Positions 14,918-23,633 are shown, counted from the first letter of the stretch. The stretch is DNA of 24,303 nucleotides from UBA9715 sp045629845 (GCA_045629845.1 JAZQRZ010000006.1:1-24303), one strand, 5' to 3'. Program-made: numbers and translations. Notes: generated by a model from the letters alone, not told the origin.

Positions 14918-17055
14918 ACACGAACCCCCGTTGTTTCAACGTAATACGAACGAAGACGAGAGAACAAATCTTGAATAGCAGCTACTCCTTGCGCACGGAC
15001 CGATTCAGGGAGAGGAATGGTTATTGGAATAGAGAAACCACCTTCACCAAGCAATTCAATAGAAGCAATTTCAATTGAGTCTCCCAATCCTTCAACCTGA
15101 TCAAGTGCTGTTTGTTCAGCATCAGTTAATACCGCTGAAAACAAATCAGTCGACATAAGTGGGTGTGCAACAATCTGCTGCTTAATAGACATATATCCGG
15201 AAGCAAATGACCCCTCGCCTTTTGCTGCCACATGAGCCGAATTCACCAATACTGGTTTTAATGCGCCCACCTCGGCAGGCTGAAGACCCAAATCAGCAAT
15301 AGTATCTGTGAGCTTTTCAGAAGCCCACGTCCCAAGACCGCTTGCACCCACAAGAGGCAACGCATTTAAGCCATTCTTGATTGTGCTAACGAACGCATCT
15401 TGACCATCGGAGTATGCAACAAGCAATCCCGACCATGCGTCTAAAACGATTCCCGCTGCGCCAACCGCAATACCACCGTCTTCTCGAAGCCCATCAAGAG
15501 CTGAATTCAAAGCTGTTCTACCTTCATCGGACCCTTCATCGACAAGCGTAGCTGCTGCCACCGCTGCACGAGGACCCAATGTTCCACTGACCACAAAGCC
15601 ACTTGCAAATCCCCCAGCTGACGACATGGAACCCGCATTCACAACGAAAGCAAGAACGCCATAACGCCCAGGCGGAGAGGCTTTTATTCGTTTTCCAGCT
15701 GTCTGTCGAAGCACTTCCTTAAGCTTCTCAAATAAACCTCCAACCCGGTTCTTAACTTCTGACTTGGGAACATCAGCTCGATGGCGAGCCTCTTGATACA
15801 CAGCTGCTTCGTCAGCTACTGCTTCATAGTGATACTCAAAACCGTTATCAATTGAAGTCGAAGCGGCGGCCACCTTTCCCATACTTGCGGCAGTAAAGCC
15901 GCATACCGGGCAAGTTTCAAACTCACCCACTTCCATTTCTTGAATTGATCCCAGCTGCAAAGAGGATGCCGCACTGGGACAACCCTGCCACGCATGCATG
16001 ACAGGGCGACCGGATTCCGACACAGTAACAGGATAGATTTCGTCGGTATAAAGCGTAGTAAATCGCATCTCTGACGTGTTATTAGGAACATGCGGAAAAT
16101 ACGCCTCAAACGAGTCACTTGTTTCATGAACATAGGCGCTTTTTAGCTCATTAACAAGGTAATGATAAAAGTGTCTTCTCAAGACTGATCGCGCCTGTTC
16201 GTCGAGAGATGAATTGGCAGGTGATTCAGTGTTGAGACGTAATTGGTAATAAGCTTTCGCTCTGTTTAATGCCACCTGAAACGACCAGACATCAACACTG
16301 GTATAGAGAGGATTTTGCGAGCCTGATAAACCAGCAAGATGTTCTGCGCGTTCATACATACAATAAGCGGGATTATCACCACAATCTCGCTTAAAAGCAC
16401 GCTCTTTTGAACGACCCGCCTGCTCAGATGCCTCTTCAGCATCTTTTGCTTTCTTACGAATTTCATCTGCCTGTTGATCAATTTCATCAAGTAACTCATC
16501 TGCTCCATCATCAGGCGAAACCGAAATCTTCTCGCCTTTAGTTGGTACAAGAAGCGCAACCCCTAGATAATTCGCCCCCGACGAATCTGCGTTATTTGCT
16601 GCTGAAACACCCGCAGCACATACTGCTGCAAAAAACGGGAGAGCTTCTTGCAATTTGTTAAGCGCCTTCGCTGCACGATCCGCAAACATGTCGCGCGTTT
16701 TGAATAAATGATGCCCAGCATTTATAAGGCCTTCAGAAAGTGTGGCCGTTACAGGCGTGCAAAGTGCGGCGATACCCAAACCACAAGCCGTAGCCCCCGC
16801 AAGTGACAAAGACAATACGATGGCATCGCAAAAACGAACGACGAGCATGTATTCAGCAACTTGATTTTCCGCAGCTAAAGCAGCGGCATCAGCAACATCC
16901 TGAACTTCCGCAGATGCTGAATTAATGCGATATACCTGAGCTGCAGTAAAAACAAGCGAAAGCGTAATGAGCAACGCTAACACCATGCTGGTTGTTGTAA
17001 GCCCCCGCTCATCACGGAAAAGCGCTTCGATATAAGGGATGCGACGCTTTATCAT
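14908..17055 (-). CDS. Large TadG-like pilus protein (715 aa) with a Cys-x2-Cys knuckle
   Basis: The N-terminus (residues ~14-60: DERGLTTTSMVLALLITLSL, then SASAEVQDVADAAALAAEN) matches the TadG N-terminal domain: one transmembrane helix followed by the D.ADAAALA motif. The +5 Glu of pilins is absent, as usual for TadG. Residues ~195-235 are an acidic/basic coiled coil (EIRKKAKDAEEASEQAGR). Around 370-420 is a GCPSAAS...FETCPVCGFTAAS segment with possible metal-binding Cys, followed by NGFEYHYEA. The C-terminal half is Ala/Gly/Ser-rich, with a probable second hydrophobic region. The von Willebrand domain of some TadG proteins is not seen. The start overlaps the preceding tadE as ATGA. TadG-type proteins are thought to anchor or regulate the pilus. 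Confidence 0.8.
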   Translation of the reverse strand: MIKRRIPYIEALFRDERGLTTTSMVLALLITLSLVFTAAQVYRINSASAEVQDVADAAALAAENQVAEYMLVVRFCDAIVLSLSLAGATACGLGIAALCTPVTATLSEGLINAGHHLFKTRDMFADRAAKALNKLQEALPFFAAVCAAGVSAANNADSSGANYLGVALLVPTKGEKISVSPDDGADELLDEIDQQADEIRKKAKDAEEASEQAGRSKERAFKRDCGDNPAYCMYERAEHLAGLSGSQNPLYTSVDVWSFQVALNRAKAYYQLRLNTESPANSSLDEQARSVLRRHFYHYLVNELKSAYVHETSDSFEAYFPHVPNNTSEMRFTTLYTDEIYPVTVSESGRPVMHAWQGCPSAASSLQLGSIQEMEVGEFETCPVCGFTAASMGKVAAASTSIDNGFEYHYEAVADEAAVYQEARHRADVPKSEVKNRVGGLFEKLKEVLRQTAGKRIKASPPGRYGVLAFVVNAGSMSSAGGFASGFVVSGTLGPRAAVAAATLVDEGSDEGRTALNSALDGLREDGGIAVGAAGIVLDAWSGLLVAYSDGQDAFVSTIKNGLNALPLVGASGLGTWASEKLTDTIADLGLQPAEVGALKPVLVNSAHVAAKGEGSFASGYMSIKQQIVAHPLMSTDLFSAVLTDAEQTALDQVEGLGDSIEIASIELLGEGGFSIPITIPLPESVRAQGVAAIQDLFSRLRSYYVETTGVRVWE

Positions 17056-17552
17056 TCAGACCACGCCCCAATCCAGGAAGATGGATTAAGACCCAAATCT
17101 GTTGAAGCTACCCAATCGGGTTGAGTTTGCATGGTGACGCTTTCCTCGATTTCCAAATTGCCGCTTCCATTGGTTAATCCAAGCAACTTCGCTCCAGCGT
17201 CAAATAACGGAAGCGGGCGAAGCTCATTTGCAATACGCACGGTTACTACCTGAGAAGACTCATTGCCAGATAGCTCGATATTCCAACTACAATCACCGTC
17301 GTGAACGTGAAAACACTCGTGTTGTGGTACGGCAGCTAAACGATGTCTGACGAATGCTTCGCAACTGCCTGTCATATCGCCTGTTGCTGTTGTTAGAAGC
17401 CGACAACCTTCCGCCGCAGCACTGCTCATAACAAGCCGGTCGTACAGCACGATGCCAGGCTGAAGCAATACCAGCAACAGAAGAAACAGCACTGGAATAG
17501 CCACCGCTGCCTCAACTGTTCCCTGGCCTTTTTCATTTCGAAACACGAACAC
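17052..17552 (-). CDS. tadE: TadE-family minor pseudopilin
   Basis: GTG 17552 is preferred as start: GAAGGG lies 6 bases upstream, it leaves a 10-base gap to the preceding gene, and the alternative TTG at 17582 would add ten unlikely residues. The protein has 166 residues. It begins with the pilin-like NEKGQGTVEAAVAIPVLFLL (Gly, then Glu at +5) and a hydrophobic helix. An extracytoplasmic domain follows, with cysteines in AAEGCRLL, GSCEAF, HECFHVHDGDCSW that could form disulfides. It probably works as a minor pilin or pseudopilin in the Tad system and is coupled to the TadG-like gene by an ATGA overlap. Confidence 0.85.
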   Translation of the reverse strand: MFVFRNEKGQGTVEAAVAIPVLFLLLLVLLQPGIVLYDRLVMSSAAAEGCRLLTTATGDMTGSCEAFVRHRLAAVPQHECFHVHDGDCSWNIELSGNESSQVVTVRIANELRPLPLFDAGAKLLGLTNGSGNLEIEESVTMQTQPDWVASTDLGLNPSSWIGAWSE

Positions 17553-17562
17553 GCAATTCCCT

Positions 17563-17766
17563 TCAGTACAAAAAGATGTCAACGATTGTTACGGGAGCAA
17601 CTGACTGGATATGATGAGACGCAACTGCAAGAGCATGCTGAACAAGCAAGCCATCCCCAAGTACGCGCCAAAGAGCCATCAAAGCCACTGTTAAAGAAAG
17701 AAAGCCTGCTGCTATAACAGCAAATTCGATGGTTGCTTGACCTTGCTCGGGAAGAAATGCCCTTAC
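17563..17766 (-). CDS. Small TadE-like pseudopilin (67 aa) lacking a normal start codon
   Basis: The reading frame VRAFLPEQGQATIEFAVIAA onward has the pilin motif Gly-Gln-Ala-Thr-Ile-Glu-Phe (Glu at +5), a hydrophobic helix (FLSLTVALMALWRVL) and a short tail. It clearly resembles a TadE-like minor pilin and sits directly after flp. The first plausible codon is GTA at 17766-17764, overlapping the flp stop (TTGTAA). No ATG, GTG or TTG occurs in frame until well inside flp. The only in-frame ATG with a strong ribosome site is at 18027 (AAAGGAG, 6 bases), which would read through flp in another frame and give 154 residues. So the end is sure but the start is not. Confidence 0.6.
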   Translation of the reverse strand, partial: VRAFLPEQGQATIEFAVIAAGFLSLTVALMALWRVLGDGLLVQHALAVASHHIQSVAPVTIVDIFLY

Positions 17767-17996
17767 AAACCGTTGATACCATCGGCGATTGCATTCCAGA
17801 GCTCCTGAAGCTTCGGTCGAAATACCATGATGGCAAGTATCGCTATTACCACCAAAACGCCGACTAAAATGGCGTACTCGGTTGTTCCTTGACCCGCTTG
17901 TGCGCGTGGCAGATCGCGGAGACGTCGCGATAAGCCTGTCCACACACCAACCGATGCTCGATTGATTGATGCCAACGTTTTTGACCAGATAGCCAT
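17763..17996 (-). CDS. flp: Flp-type major pilin subunit
   Basis: A 77-residue prepilin. The N-terminal leader is longer than usual (~34 residues: MAIWSKTLASINRASVGVW, then RLRDLPRAQAG). It is followed by the Flp mature start QGTTEYAILVGVLVVIAILA, with Glu-Tyr at +5/+6, and a short tail (FRPKLQELWNAIADGINGL). A prepilin peptidase should cut after AG. ATG 17996 is favoured over ATG 18002 because AGAAAGGA is 8 bases upstream of it. It is the polymerising subunit of the Tad pilus. It lies 47 bases after tadC and overlaps the next pilin-like frame. Confidence 0.9.
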   Translation of the reverse strand: MAIWSKTLASINRASVGVWTGLSRRLRDLPRAQAGQGTTEYAILVGVLVVIAILAIMVFRPKLQELWNAIADGINGL

Positions 17997-18043
17997 ACAC
18001 ATTTTCCTTTCTATTCAGATAGCGCATTGCGCGCTCCTTTCCG

Positions 18044-19000
18044 CTAAAAACCTGCCGCAAGTTCGAGCAAGATGGGGCCCATTACAAGAAGCAACATGGC
18101 TGGAAGAATCAAGGTTCCTGTAGGAAGCATCATCTTGACCGGAGCCTTTGCAACTCTCTCTTCCAATGCCGTGCGATAAGTAGCTCGAGATTCAGATGCG
18201 GCCTCTTCAAGGATTCCTGCCAAAGCAGAACCAAAGCGCAAACTGCGAATAATGCTGTCGACCACACGGGATAGCTCGCTACAGTCATATGAGGCCGCTA
18301 AATCGCGTAGGGCATCTTCGCGAGTTGATAACCCCAACGACCACCGTCGATGAGTCTTGGCGCAAACATGAGCAAACTCACTATCAAAGTGAGAGCCGTA
18401 CAGCTCAAAACTTCGGTCGAAAGTTAATCCACTACGTAAGCCTAATGCCACAACCTCAAGCATTTCAGAGAGATGTCGTTCGGCTCCTACAGCTCGACTC
18501 TTTCGCGCTTCATCGACGTCACGCGATAACGATGTTCGTCCTAATACCGCTCCAGCAAACCCCAAAAGCAAGGCAAGCTCTGTAGAAAACAACACGCCTG
18601 CCAGCAATCCCGCTAGGACACCAAGTACGGTTAGACGCGTTCGAGCCTCGCAGTAAGCTGATACAGTGATGTCCTTTTCGCAACCCGCCGCCTTCGCTCG
18701 TTCCGCATAACGCATTCCTGCTCGCGTTTGTCCTGCTCGTTTATTACGCACACATGGTGTAACAGCGCTTGTTGATCCAACAAAGAGACGTCGAGTTAAC
18801 GCTTCTGCATACCTCAGCGCTAAGCCTCTTGAATCAGAAGATGGCGCAATGAGGCGCGATCCACGCGATGCTACACCATAAGCTGCTTCGCGACGTATCT
18901 TTCGAGCTTGGCGTTGCCCATACAGCCATACAAGCAACGCTGCAGCAATTCCAGCAAAGCAGCAAGCAATGCCACCTATAGCAATTAGATCAGCACTCAT
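18044..19000 (-). CDS. tadC: TadC, inner-membrane platform protein of the Tad pilus
   Basis: A 318-residue membrane protein with a C-terminal T2SSF domain: MLEVVALGLRSGLTFDRSFE, then SALAGILEEAASESR and RVAKAPVKMMLPTGTLILPA, ending in a transmembrane helix. An N-terminal helix (LIAIGGIACCFAGIAAALLVW) is followed by a basic linker and a pair of helices at ~125-155. It is thought to form the platform with TadB that couples the ATPase to pilin assembly. ATG 19000 overlaps the tadB stop as ATGA. Confidence 0.92.
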   Translation of the reverse strand: MSADLIAIGGIACCFAGIAAALLVWLYGQRQARKIRREAAYGVASRGSRLIAPSSDSRGLALRYAEALTRRLFVGSTSAVTPCVRNKRAGQTRAGMRYAERAKAAGCEKDITVSAYCEARTRLTVLGVLAGLLAGVLFSTELALLLGFAGAVLGRTSLSRDVDEARKSRAVGAERHLSEMLEVVALGLRSGLTFDRSFELYGSHFDSEFAHVCAKTHRRWSLGLSTREDALRDLAASYDCSELSRVVDSIIRSLRFGSALAGILEEAASESRATYRTALEERVAKAPVKMMLPTGTLILPAMLLLVMGPILLELAAGF

Positions 19001-19974
19001 GCCACACCTTCTACCGCAAGAGCTCGACGAACCAACATGATGCCCGCAACCTGCATAACAAGAGCTGCTGCTAATAAGGCATAGCCAAACGCACTAGAAA
19101 AGAACGGCATCAAAAAGTCTGGGCTTGCCAACGAAAATGCAGCAACAAGCACAAAGGGCATGATGACCACAACGCGTGCGGACAGCTTTGCCTGCGCTGT
19201 TTGAACGCGCAGCGAACGTCGCAAAGCCAACTCACCTTTAACCGTATCGGTTGCCGCATCAAGAACCTGACGCATACCACCACCACTCGAATGCTGGACA
19301 TCAAGTGCAACCGCCACAAAAGCGAGTTCGGAAGCATGAGCGCCTTCGCGCAATTCAGTAAGCGCTCGTTCAGCACTTCCGCCCACTTCAAGCACATGAG
19401 CACTCCGAGCAAACGTTTCACCTAAAGGCCCTTTAATGTCAGTGGCAACTTGATTAAAGGTTTGCAGCAAAGTAAACCCTGAACCAAAACAAGCTGCCAT
19501 TGACTCTAATGCCTCAGGTACTGCTTCGCGGATACTCTCTTGCCGCTTTTCTCGAGCGCTTCCTGCGTAAACCGATAGAAGAGCAAGTGCACAAACAGGC
19601 GTTGCAAGAGCAGCAACAGGGCTGACTGTCACAAAACCCAACACACCCGCTAAAACAAACAAAACTACAAGGATTACTGAACCAGCCGACTCGGCAGATG
19701 AAGTCCAGCCACGTACGTGGCAAAACAGTACAACTTCATCTAATATCTGCCTAACAGGAGGAATCTTAAGAAGCTTATGAACAGCGGGCATTGCAAATGG
19801 AAAGCCATTGCGCATACGCCAAGACAATAAACCATTAAAAGTTAATTGCTCCCCTTGTGCAGCCATAGATGCCCGTCGCCTACGAAAAGTAATATTAAGC
19901 GCCTGAATTCCGGCAAACAGACAGCCAAAAGCACATACAGCTGCTATGCCACCAACGAGCATGCGTGCTTCCAT
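18997..19974 (-). CDS. tadB: TadB, inner-membrane platform protein of the Tad pilus
   Basis: A 325-residue protein: an N-terminal helix (MLVGGIAAVCAFGCLFAGI), a pair of helices around 100-140, a T2SSF domain (VPEALESMAACFGSGFTLLQ, LEVGGSAERALTELREGA, ALDVQHSSGGGMRQVLDAA) and two C-terminal helices. ATG 19974 has a near-perfect AAAGGAGG 7 bases upstream and lies inside the tadA coding end (31-base overlap), so the start is well supported. With TadC it forms the membrane platform under the TadA ATPase. Confidence 0.92.
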   Translation of the reverse strand: MEARMLVGGIAAVCAFGCLFAGIQALNITFRRRRASMAAQGEQLTFNGLLSWRMRNGFPFAMPAVHKLLKIPPVRQILDEVVLFCHVRGWTSSAESAGSVILVVLFVLAGVLGFVTVSPVAALATPVCALALLSVYAGSAREKRQESIREAVPEALESMAACFGSGFTLLQTFNQVATDIKGPLGETFARSAHVLEVGGSAERALTELREGAHASELAFVAVALDVQHSSGGGMRQVLDAATDTVKGELALRRSLRVQTAQAKLSARVVVIMPFVLVAAFSLASPDFLMPFFSSAFGYALLAAALVMQVAGIMLVRRALAVEGVA

Positions 19975-21266
19975 TCATCCACCTCCTTTAGCGTAGAAAT
20001 GCCCATCATTTCCAGGTCCTCAAGCCAATCGGGAACTTCAATCCATCGACCGGCAGCTTTGCCCGATTGACGGGAGTAAAGCGGATGAACCTGACATCTG
20101 CCTGCCTCACGATTAAAAGAAAACGTGACAATATCAGAGATAAAGCGACTGCCATCAAGTGCTCGACGCGTTTGCACGACTAAACAAATTGCGCTTGCGA
20201 TATTGGCCTCGATAACATCGACTGGCAGTTCAGCAACGTAGCGAACCATGGTCGTAAGACGCGAGATTGACTCTCCAGGAGAATTCGCATGCAAAGTCGT
20301 TAGCGAACCTTCATGCCCAGTATTCATGGCGGTCAGCATATCAAGTGCTTCTTCACCACGACACTCACCCACAACAATGCGATCAGGACGCATGCGCAAT
20401 GCATTGATTACAAGCTGACGTATTGTTACCTCGCCCGTTCCTTCAGCGTTTTGAGGACGTGCTTCTAAACGAGCAACGTCAGGATGCATAAAGAACCGAA
20501 GCTCGGCTGAGTCCTCGATAGTAACAATCCTTTCATTGGCGGGGATCTTGTAGGACAAGGCATTCAGCAACGTGGTTTTTCCCGACCCGGTTCCGCCAAC
20601 AACAGCAATGCTTTTTCTAGCGCGCACGGCCCATGACAGGAACATACGCACCCCTGCCTCGACCGAGCCCGATTCTTCCATTTCTTCTAAGGTGATTACA
20701 TGTCGCGAGAACTTCCTGATTGTCACGTAAGGGCCATCTATCGCAATTGGTGGAACTACGATGTTTACGCGATGACCCTGGGGAAGTCGGGCATTCACAA
20801 TGGGCGATGCCTCATCAATACGACGTCCAAGAGGCCCCAAAATTCGATCTATTAACGCCCGTAAATCACCTGGATCAGCAAAACAGCGATCCGTTGAAAC
20901 AAGCTTGCCATTCTTCTCGTAGAGCACTTCATTGGGACCATTTACGATTACTTCCGTAATAGCTTCGTCAGCAATAAGATCTTCCAGCACGCCAAAGCCA
21001 AAAATCATATCGATAATTTGAGCAACAAGCGCACGCTGCGTTGCACTATCAACATGTGCCCATGCCTCATCTTCAAAAATACGGCGACAGGCACTTCGAA
21101 CTTCATTACGCGCTCGCTCGGGATTGTCTTGCGCATATTTTGCAAGCTCATCAACCGATACATATGAGCGCAATTGAGCTTTTAGGCGCTGCAATAAATC
21201 GCTATCTTGAGGTGCTGTTTCACGCTCAGCGTTTCCAGCCAAACGAACTCGCTCGGAAAGTGTCAT
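19944..21266 (-). CDS. tadA: TadA/CpaF, secretion ATPase of the Tad pilus
   Basis: A 440-residue hexameric-type ATPase that powers pilin assembly (and in some Tad systems also retraction). An N-terminal helical domain precedes the CpaF core. Walker A is GGTGSGKT (224-231), the Asp/Glu box is TIEDSAELRF (249-258), the Walker B region is RIVVGECRGEEALDML (296-311), and the His box is TTLHANS (323-329). ATG 21266 is chosen: a GGGGGTGG site lies 8 bases upstream, while the GTG at 21278 is inside that site. It starts 2 bases after the tadZ stop. Confidence 0.96.
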   Translation of the reverse strand: MTLSERVRLAGNAERETAPQDSDLLQRLKAQLRSYVSVDELAKYAQDNPERARNEVRSACRRIFEDEAWAHVDSATQRALVAQIIDMIFGFGVLEDLIADEAITEVIVNGPNEVLYEKNGKLVSTDRCFADPGDLRALIDRILGPLGRRIDEASPIVNARLPQGHRVNIVVPPIAIDGPYVTIRKFSRHVITLEEMEESGSVEAGVRMFLSWAVRARKSIAVVGGTGSGKTTLLNALSYKIPANERIVTIEDSAELRFFMHPDVARLEARPQNAEGTGEVTIRQLVINALRMRPDRIVVGECRGEEALDMLTAMNTGHEGSLTTLHANSPGESISRLTTMVRYVAELPVDVIEANIASAICLVVQTRRALDGSRFISDIVTFSFNREAGRCQVHPLYSRQSGKAAGRWIEVPDWLEDLEMMGISTLKEVDEWKHACSLVA

Positions 21267-21268
21267 AG

Positions 21269-22609
21269 CTAATTCCACCCCCTTTTGCGGCCAACATGAC
21301 GACCTCGGCGCTTTTGAGAACGCCGTGCTTCAGGCTCTTCGTTTTGAATCTGTGCATCGTTAATGAAGCCTGGTAAAAGGCTGGTCATCACATGCTTAAG
21401 ACTTGAGCAGAAGTCGTTACGTGTTTCCAGTAACTCTGCCGCAGCGCCTCCCCCTAAAAAGTCTTCGACATCACGCCCGCCATCTTTAAGCTCAAACACA
21501 GGAGCACCCTGTAAAGCGCAAGAAACATCAATGGATGTAAGTGGGGCATTTTTAGAGCAGCGATTAAGAACAAACTGAAACGGACCAGAAGCGATACCGC
21601 ATCGCGCGCACAACTCAAGTGCATGTCGACACGCACGCACCGATGAAGCGCGCTGATCAATCAAAAACAATGCCGCTGAACTGCGCTCGAGTAAAACTGC
21701 ATGCTGCTCTGCCCAGGCAGCACCAGTATTTGCAATGATGACATCAAACATATTCGTCAGCTCATCAAGGAAAGGTGGGGTGTCTTTTATCACCTCTTCA
21801 GCCGACTCAAGACGAGCAGGCGCAGCAAGTACAGTAAAGCCTGGGTTTCTTTTCACTTCTCGCTCGAGCAAATCGGGACGCGCCATAACTTCATCAATCG
21901 CTAGCGCTTTTTCGATCCCCGCCATGACAGCGGCATCGCCAAACTGTAAGTCGTAATCAAGCAGCAGCGTATTAAAGCCCAAGGAATGTGCAATGAACGC
22001 AGCCATAACAGCCACGCTACTCTTTCCCGCGCCACCACTACCACTTACCACAGGCATAAGGAATGCCCGGCCAGACTTAGTTGATGACAGTAACGAAGGT
22101 GTAGCCTGAGTCAAAGCTGCAGCAACTGGCTCATCTTGATAATGAATAGGAGGCTCGACGGTTGCGCAAACAGAAGCCTCTTCAACAAACAAAGGCGCCT
22201 GCGCTTTTTCTTTACTAATTGGCTCGGCAACTATATTCTGCTGCTTTTCGTTCGCATAGCAACGAAGAAAAGCACCGCGATCAAGCACTTCATCGATACC
22301 AGCGGTATTAGCTCTACTAAAAAGAGAGCCGCAACCATCGAATTCAATAAGCCTAACGCAAAGACTCGGATAATCCGCTTTAAGCGTTGCTGCTAGATTA
22401 ATTGGCTCGATATCTTCACTCGACACTACCCATGCCTCTTTATGGGCAGCAGCCATCCCAATTGTTGTTCGAGCGCTCTCACCTGAAAGAAAAACATCAA
22501 GCCATTCTTGAGCATCGAGCTGCTCGTCATCAAGCCCTATAAGCTTCGGATTTCGAAGCGTAGCTTCATCGATACAAAGGGCTATCTTGCCAGATTCAAG
22601 GGTACGCAT
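21269..22609 (-). CDS. tadZ: TadZ/CpaE-like MinD-family ATPase
   Basis: A 446-residue protein. Residues 1-120 form an atypical receiver-like domain. A variable linker follows, then a MinD/ParA-type ATPase with the deviant Walker A SGSGGAGKSS (189-198) and LLLDYDLQFGDAAVMAG (Walker A' / switch I). The last ~20 residues are strongly basic (SQKRRGRHVGRKRGWN), which could contact the membrane or nucleic acid. TadZ places the Tad machine at the cell pole in other bacteria. The start codon overlaps the CpaB stop (TAATG), so translation is probably coupled. Confidence 0.92.
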   Translation of the reverse strand: MRTLESGKIALCIDEATLRNPKLIGLDDEQLDAQEWLDVFLSGESARTTIGMAAAHKEAWVVSSEDIEPINLAATLKADYPSLCVRLIEFDGCGSLFSRANTAGIDEVLDRGAFLRCYANEKQQNIVAEPISKEKAQAPLFVEEASVCATVEPPIHYQDEPVAAALTQATPSLLSSTKSGRAFLMPVVSGSGGAGKSSVAVMAAFIAHSLGFNTLLLDYDLQFGDAAVMAGIEKALAIDEVMARPDLLEREVKRNPGFTVLAAPARLESAEEVIKDTPPFLDELTNMFDVIIANTGAAWAEQHAVLLERSSAALFLIDQRASSVRACRHALELCARCGIASGPFQFVLNRCSKNAPLTSIDVSCALQGAPVFELKDGGRDVEDFLGGGAAAELLETRNDFCSSLKHVMTSLLPGFINDAQIQNEEPEARRSQKRRGRHVGRKRGWN

Positions 22610-23283
22610 TAGTTCCCACTTCCTACCGAACTAGAAGCATCTTCGGAAGAATCGCCTGGAATAACGAAATACAGGCTGGTTTTGTTCGAAGCAGCAATGA
22701 TTTCTTGCACCTTCTCGGGAGCAACAGCTAAAGTAATCCAACCTGAATCAGAAGATACGAGCGAACCTGTATCACCAACTGATGTTGCAAGCACCTGAAC
22801 TGAACGGGCTATTGCGGTTGTGGCTGTATCGCCTGAAGAATAAACATCGATACTCATACCGGGACGTATTGCACCACCCACTGCTTGAACTGCTTTTGCG
22901 GGTACACTAACCGCTTCTTTTCCGGCAGGGATATCCAAAGAATCACGAACGCTTTCGAAGCGCTTTGTTGAAACAACTTCCCCCTTCAAGATTGAAGAGG
23001 TAACTGTTTTACCAACTGCATCACTGGTGCTACGCATTGCATTTTCTGGCAGTAAATCAGCAACCCAAAGTTTCGTTTCAACAGCAGAAAGATCCACTCG
23101 CTCGCCGGCAACGATATCGCGTGTTGCAACACATACTTCTACTTGTTCGCCCCCATAGCGGGCATGCGCCTCGGCGCGTGCAGCATCGGCCTGGCCCTGC
23201 ACACTAGCCATAAATAAGCCAACACAAACAGCACAGGCGAATCCGCATCCAACGGCTATTGCTGTCATTTGTTTTTGTTTCAT
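22609..23283 (-). CDS. cpaB: CpaB/RcpC-like SAF-domain protein, first gene of the Tad operon
   Basis: ATG 23283 is preferred (GAAGG just upstream, and the signal-like helix follows); the frame is open to 23331, but those residues look non-coding. The protein has 224 residues: an N-terminal transmembrane helix (MTAIAVGCGFACAVCVGLFM), an SAF domain at ~45-120 (VEVCVATRDIVAGERVDLSA, VSSILKGEVVSTKRF), then the RcpC/CpaB core (VSVPAKAVQAVGGAIRPGMS) and a Ser-rich end. In diderms RcpC helps the secretin; here no secretin exists, so it presumably acts at the wall or membrane. Confidence 0.9.
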   Translation of the reverse strand: MKQKQMTAIAVGCGFACAVCVGLFMASVQGQADAARAEAHARYGGEQVEVCVATRDIVAGERVDLSAVETKLWVADLLPENAMRSTSDAVGKTVTSSILKGEVVSTKRFESVRDSLDIPAGKEAVSVPAKAVQAVGGAIRPGMSIDVYSSGDTATTAIARSVQVLATSVGDTGSLVSSDSGWITLAVAPEKVQEIIAASNKTSLYFVIPGDSSEDASSSVGSGN

Positions 23284-23397
23284 TACGCCTTCTGCCTCCC
23301 ACGTCTCAATTCCGTGATTTGGCATTATCAAAGGCGCATCTTTACGAGAAACCGCCGCCGGAGTTCAAAAAAGCCAGCTCTAAACTACGGGCAGGCA

Positions 23398-23452
23398 CAT
23401 AATTACCCAGCAATTAACCAACAACTAACCGTAAAATGCCCCGCAATTGTCG
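23398..23452 (-). repeat. 11-bp helically phased direct repeats upstream of the Tad operon
   Basis: Read leftward, five 11-base units follow without gaps: CGACAATTGCG, GGGCATTTTAC, GGTTAGTTGTT, GGTTAATTGCT, GGGTAATTATG. The last three agree well with a GGKTAATTGYT consensus; the first two are degenerate. The period is one DNA turn, so all copies face the same side of the helix, 115 bases or more from the cpaB start. This suggests a site for a cooperative activator or repressor of pilus expression. No convincing -10/-35 pair was found nearby. Confidence 0.55.
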
Positions 23453-23550
23453 ATTCTTCGTGAGAGGAATGGTGATATGACGCATCCTTGCTAGTTGAAT
23501 TGCGCTTTATGCTTAATTGTGCGAAGATGTTCACCGCTGAAAAGCACCAT

Positions 23551-23625
23551 GGCCGGTTGGCGCAGCGGGAGCGCAGCTGCCTTACAAGCAGAAGGTCACA
23601 AGTTCAAATCTTGTACCGGCCACCA
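23551..23625 (+). tRNA. tRNA-Val (anticodon UAC), CCA encoded
   Basis: The acceptor GGCCGGT (23551-23557) pairs with ACCGGCC (23615-23621), then A and an encoded CCA. The D-arm is GCGC-AGCGGGA-GCGC, the anticodon arm CTGC-CTTACAA-GCAG has anticodon TAC, and the T-arm is ACAAG-TTCAAAT-CTTGT. All four stems are perfect. Length 75 bases. Confidence 0.97.
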
Positions 23626-23633
23626 TGAAACTT

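Noticed and set aside
17579..17836. 85-residue minus-strand frame overlapping flp and the small pilin-like gene
   Set aside because: It reads out of frame through two pilin motifs and has Ser/Arg/Cys-rich composition without any domain.
13694..23283. Missing prepilin peptidase and secretin as a sign of a broken Tad locus
   Set aside because: A secretin is not expected in a monoderm, and the peptidase gene is often elsewhere; all other core genes are intact.
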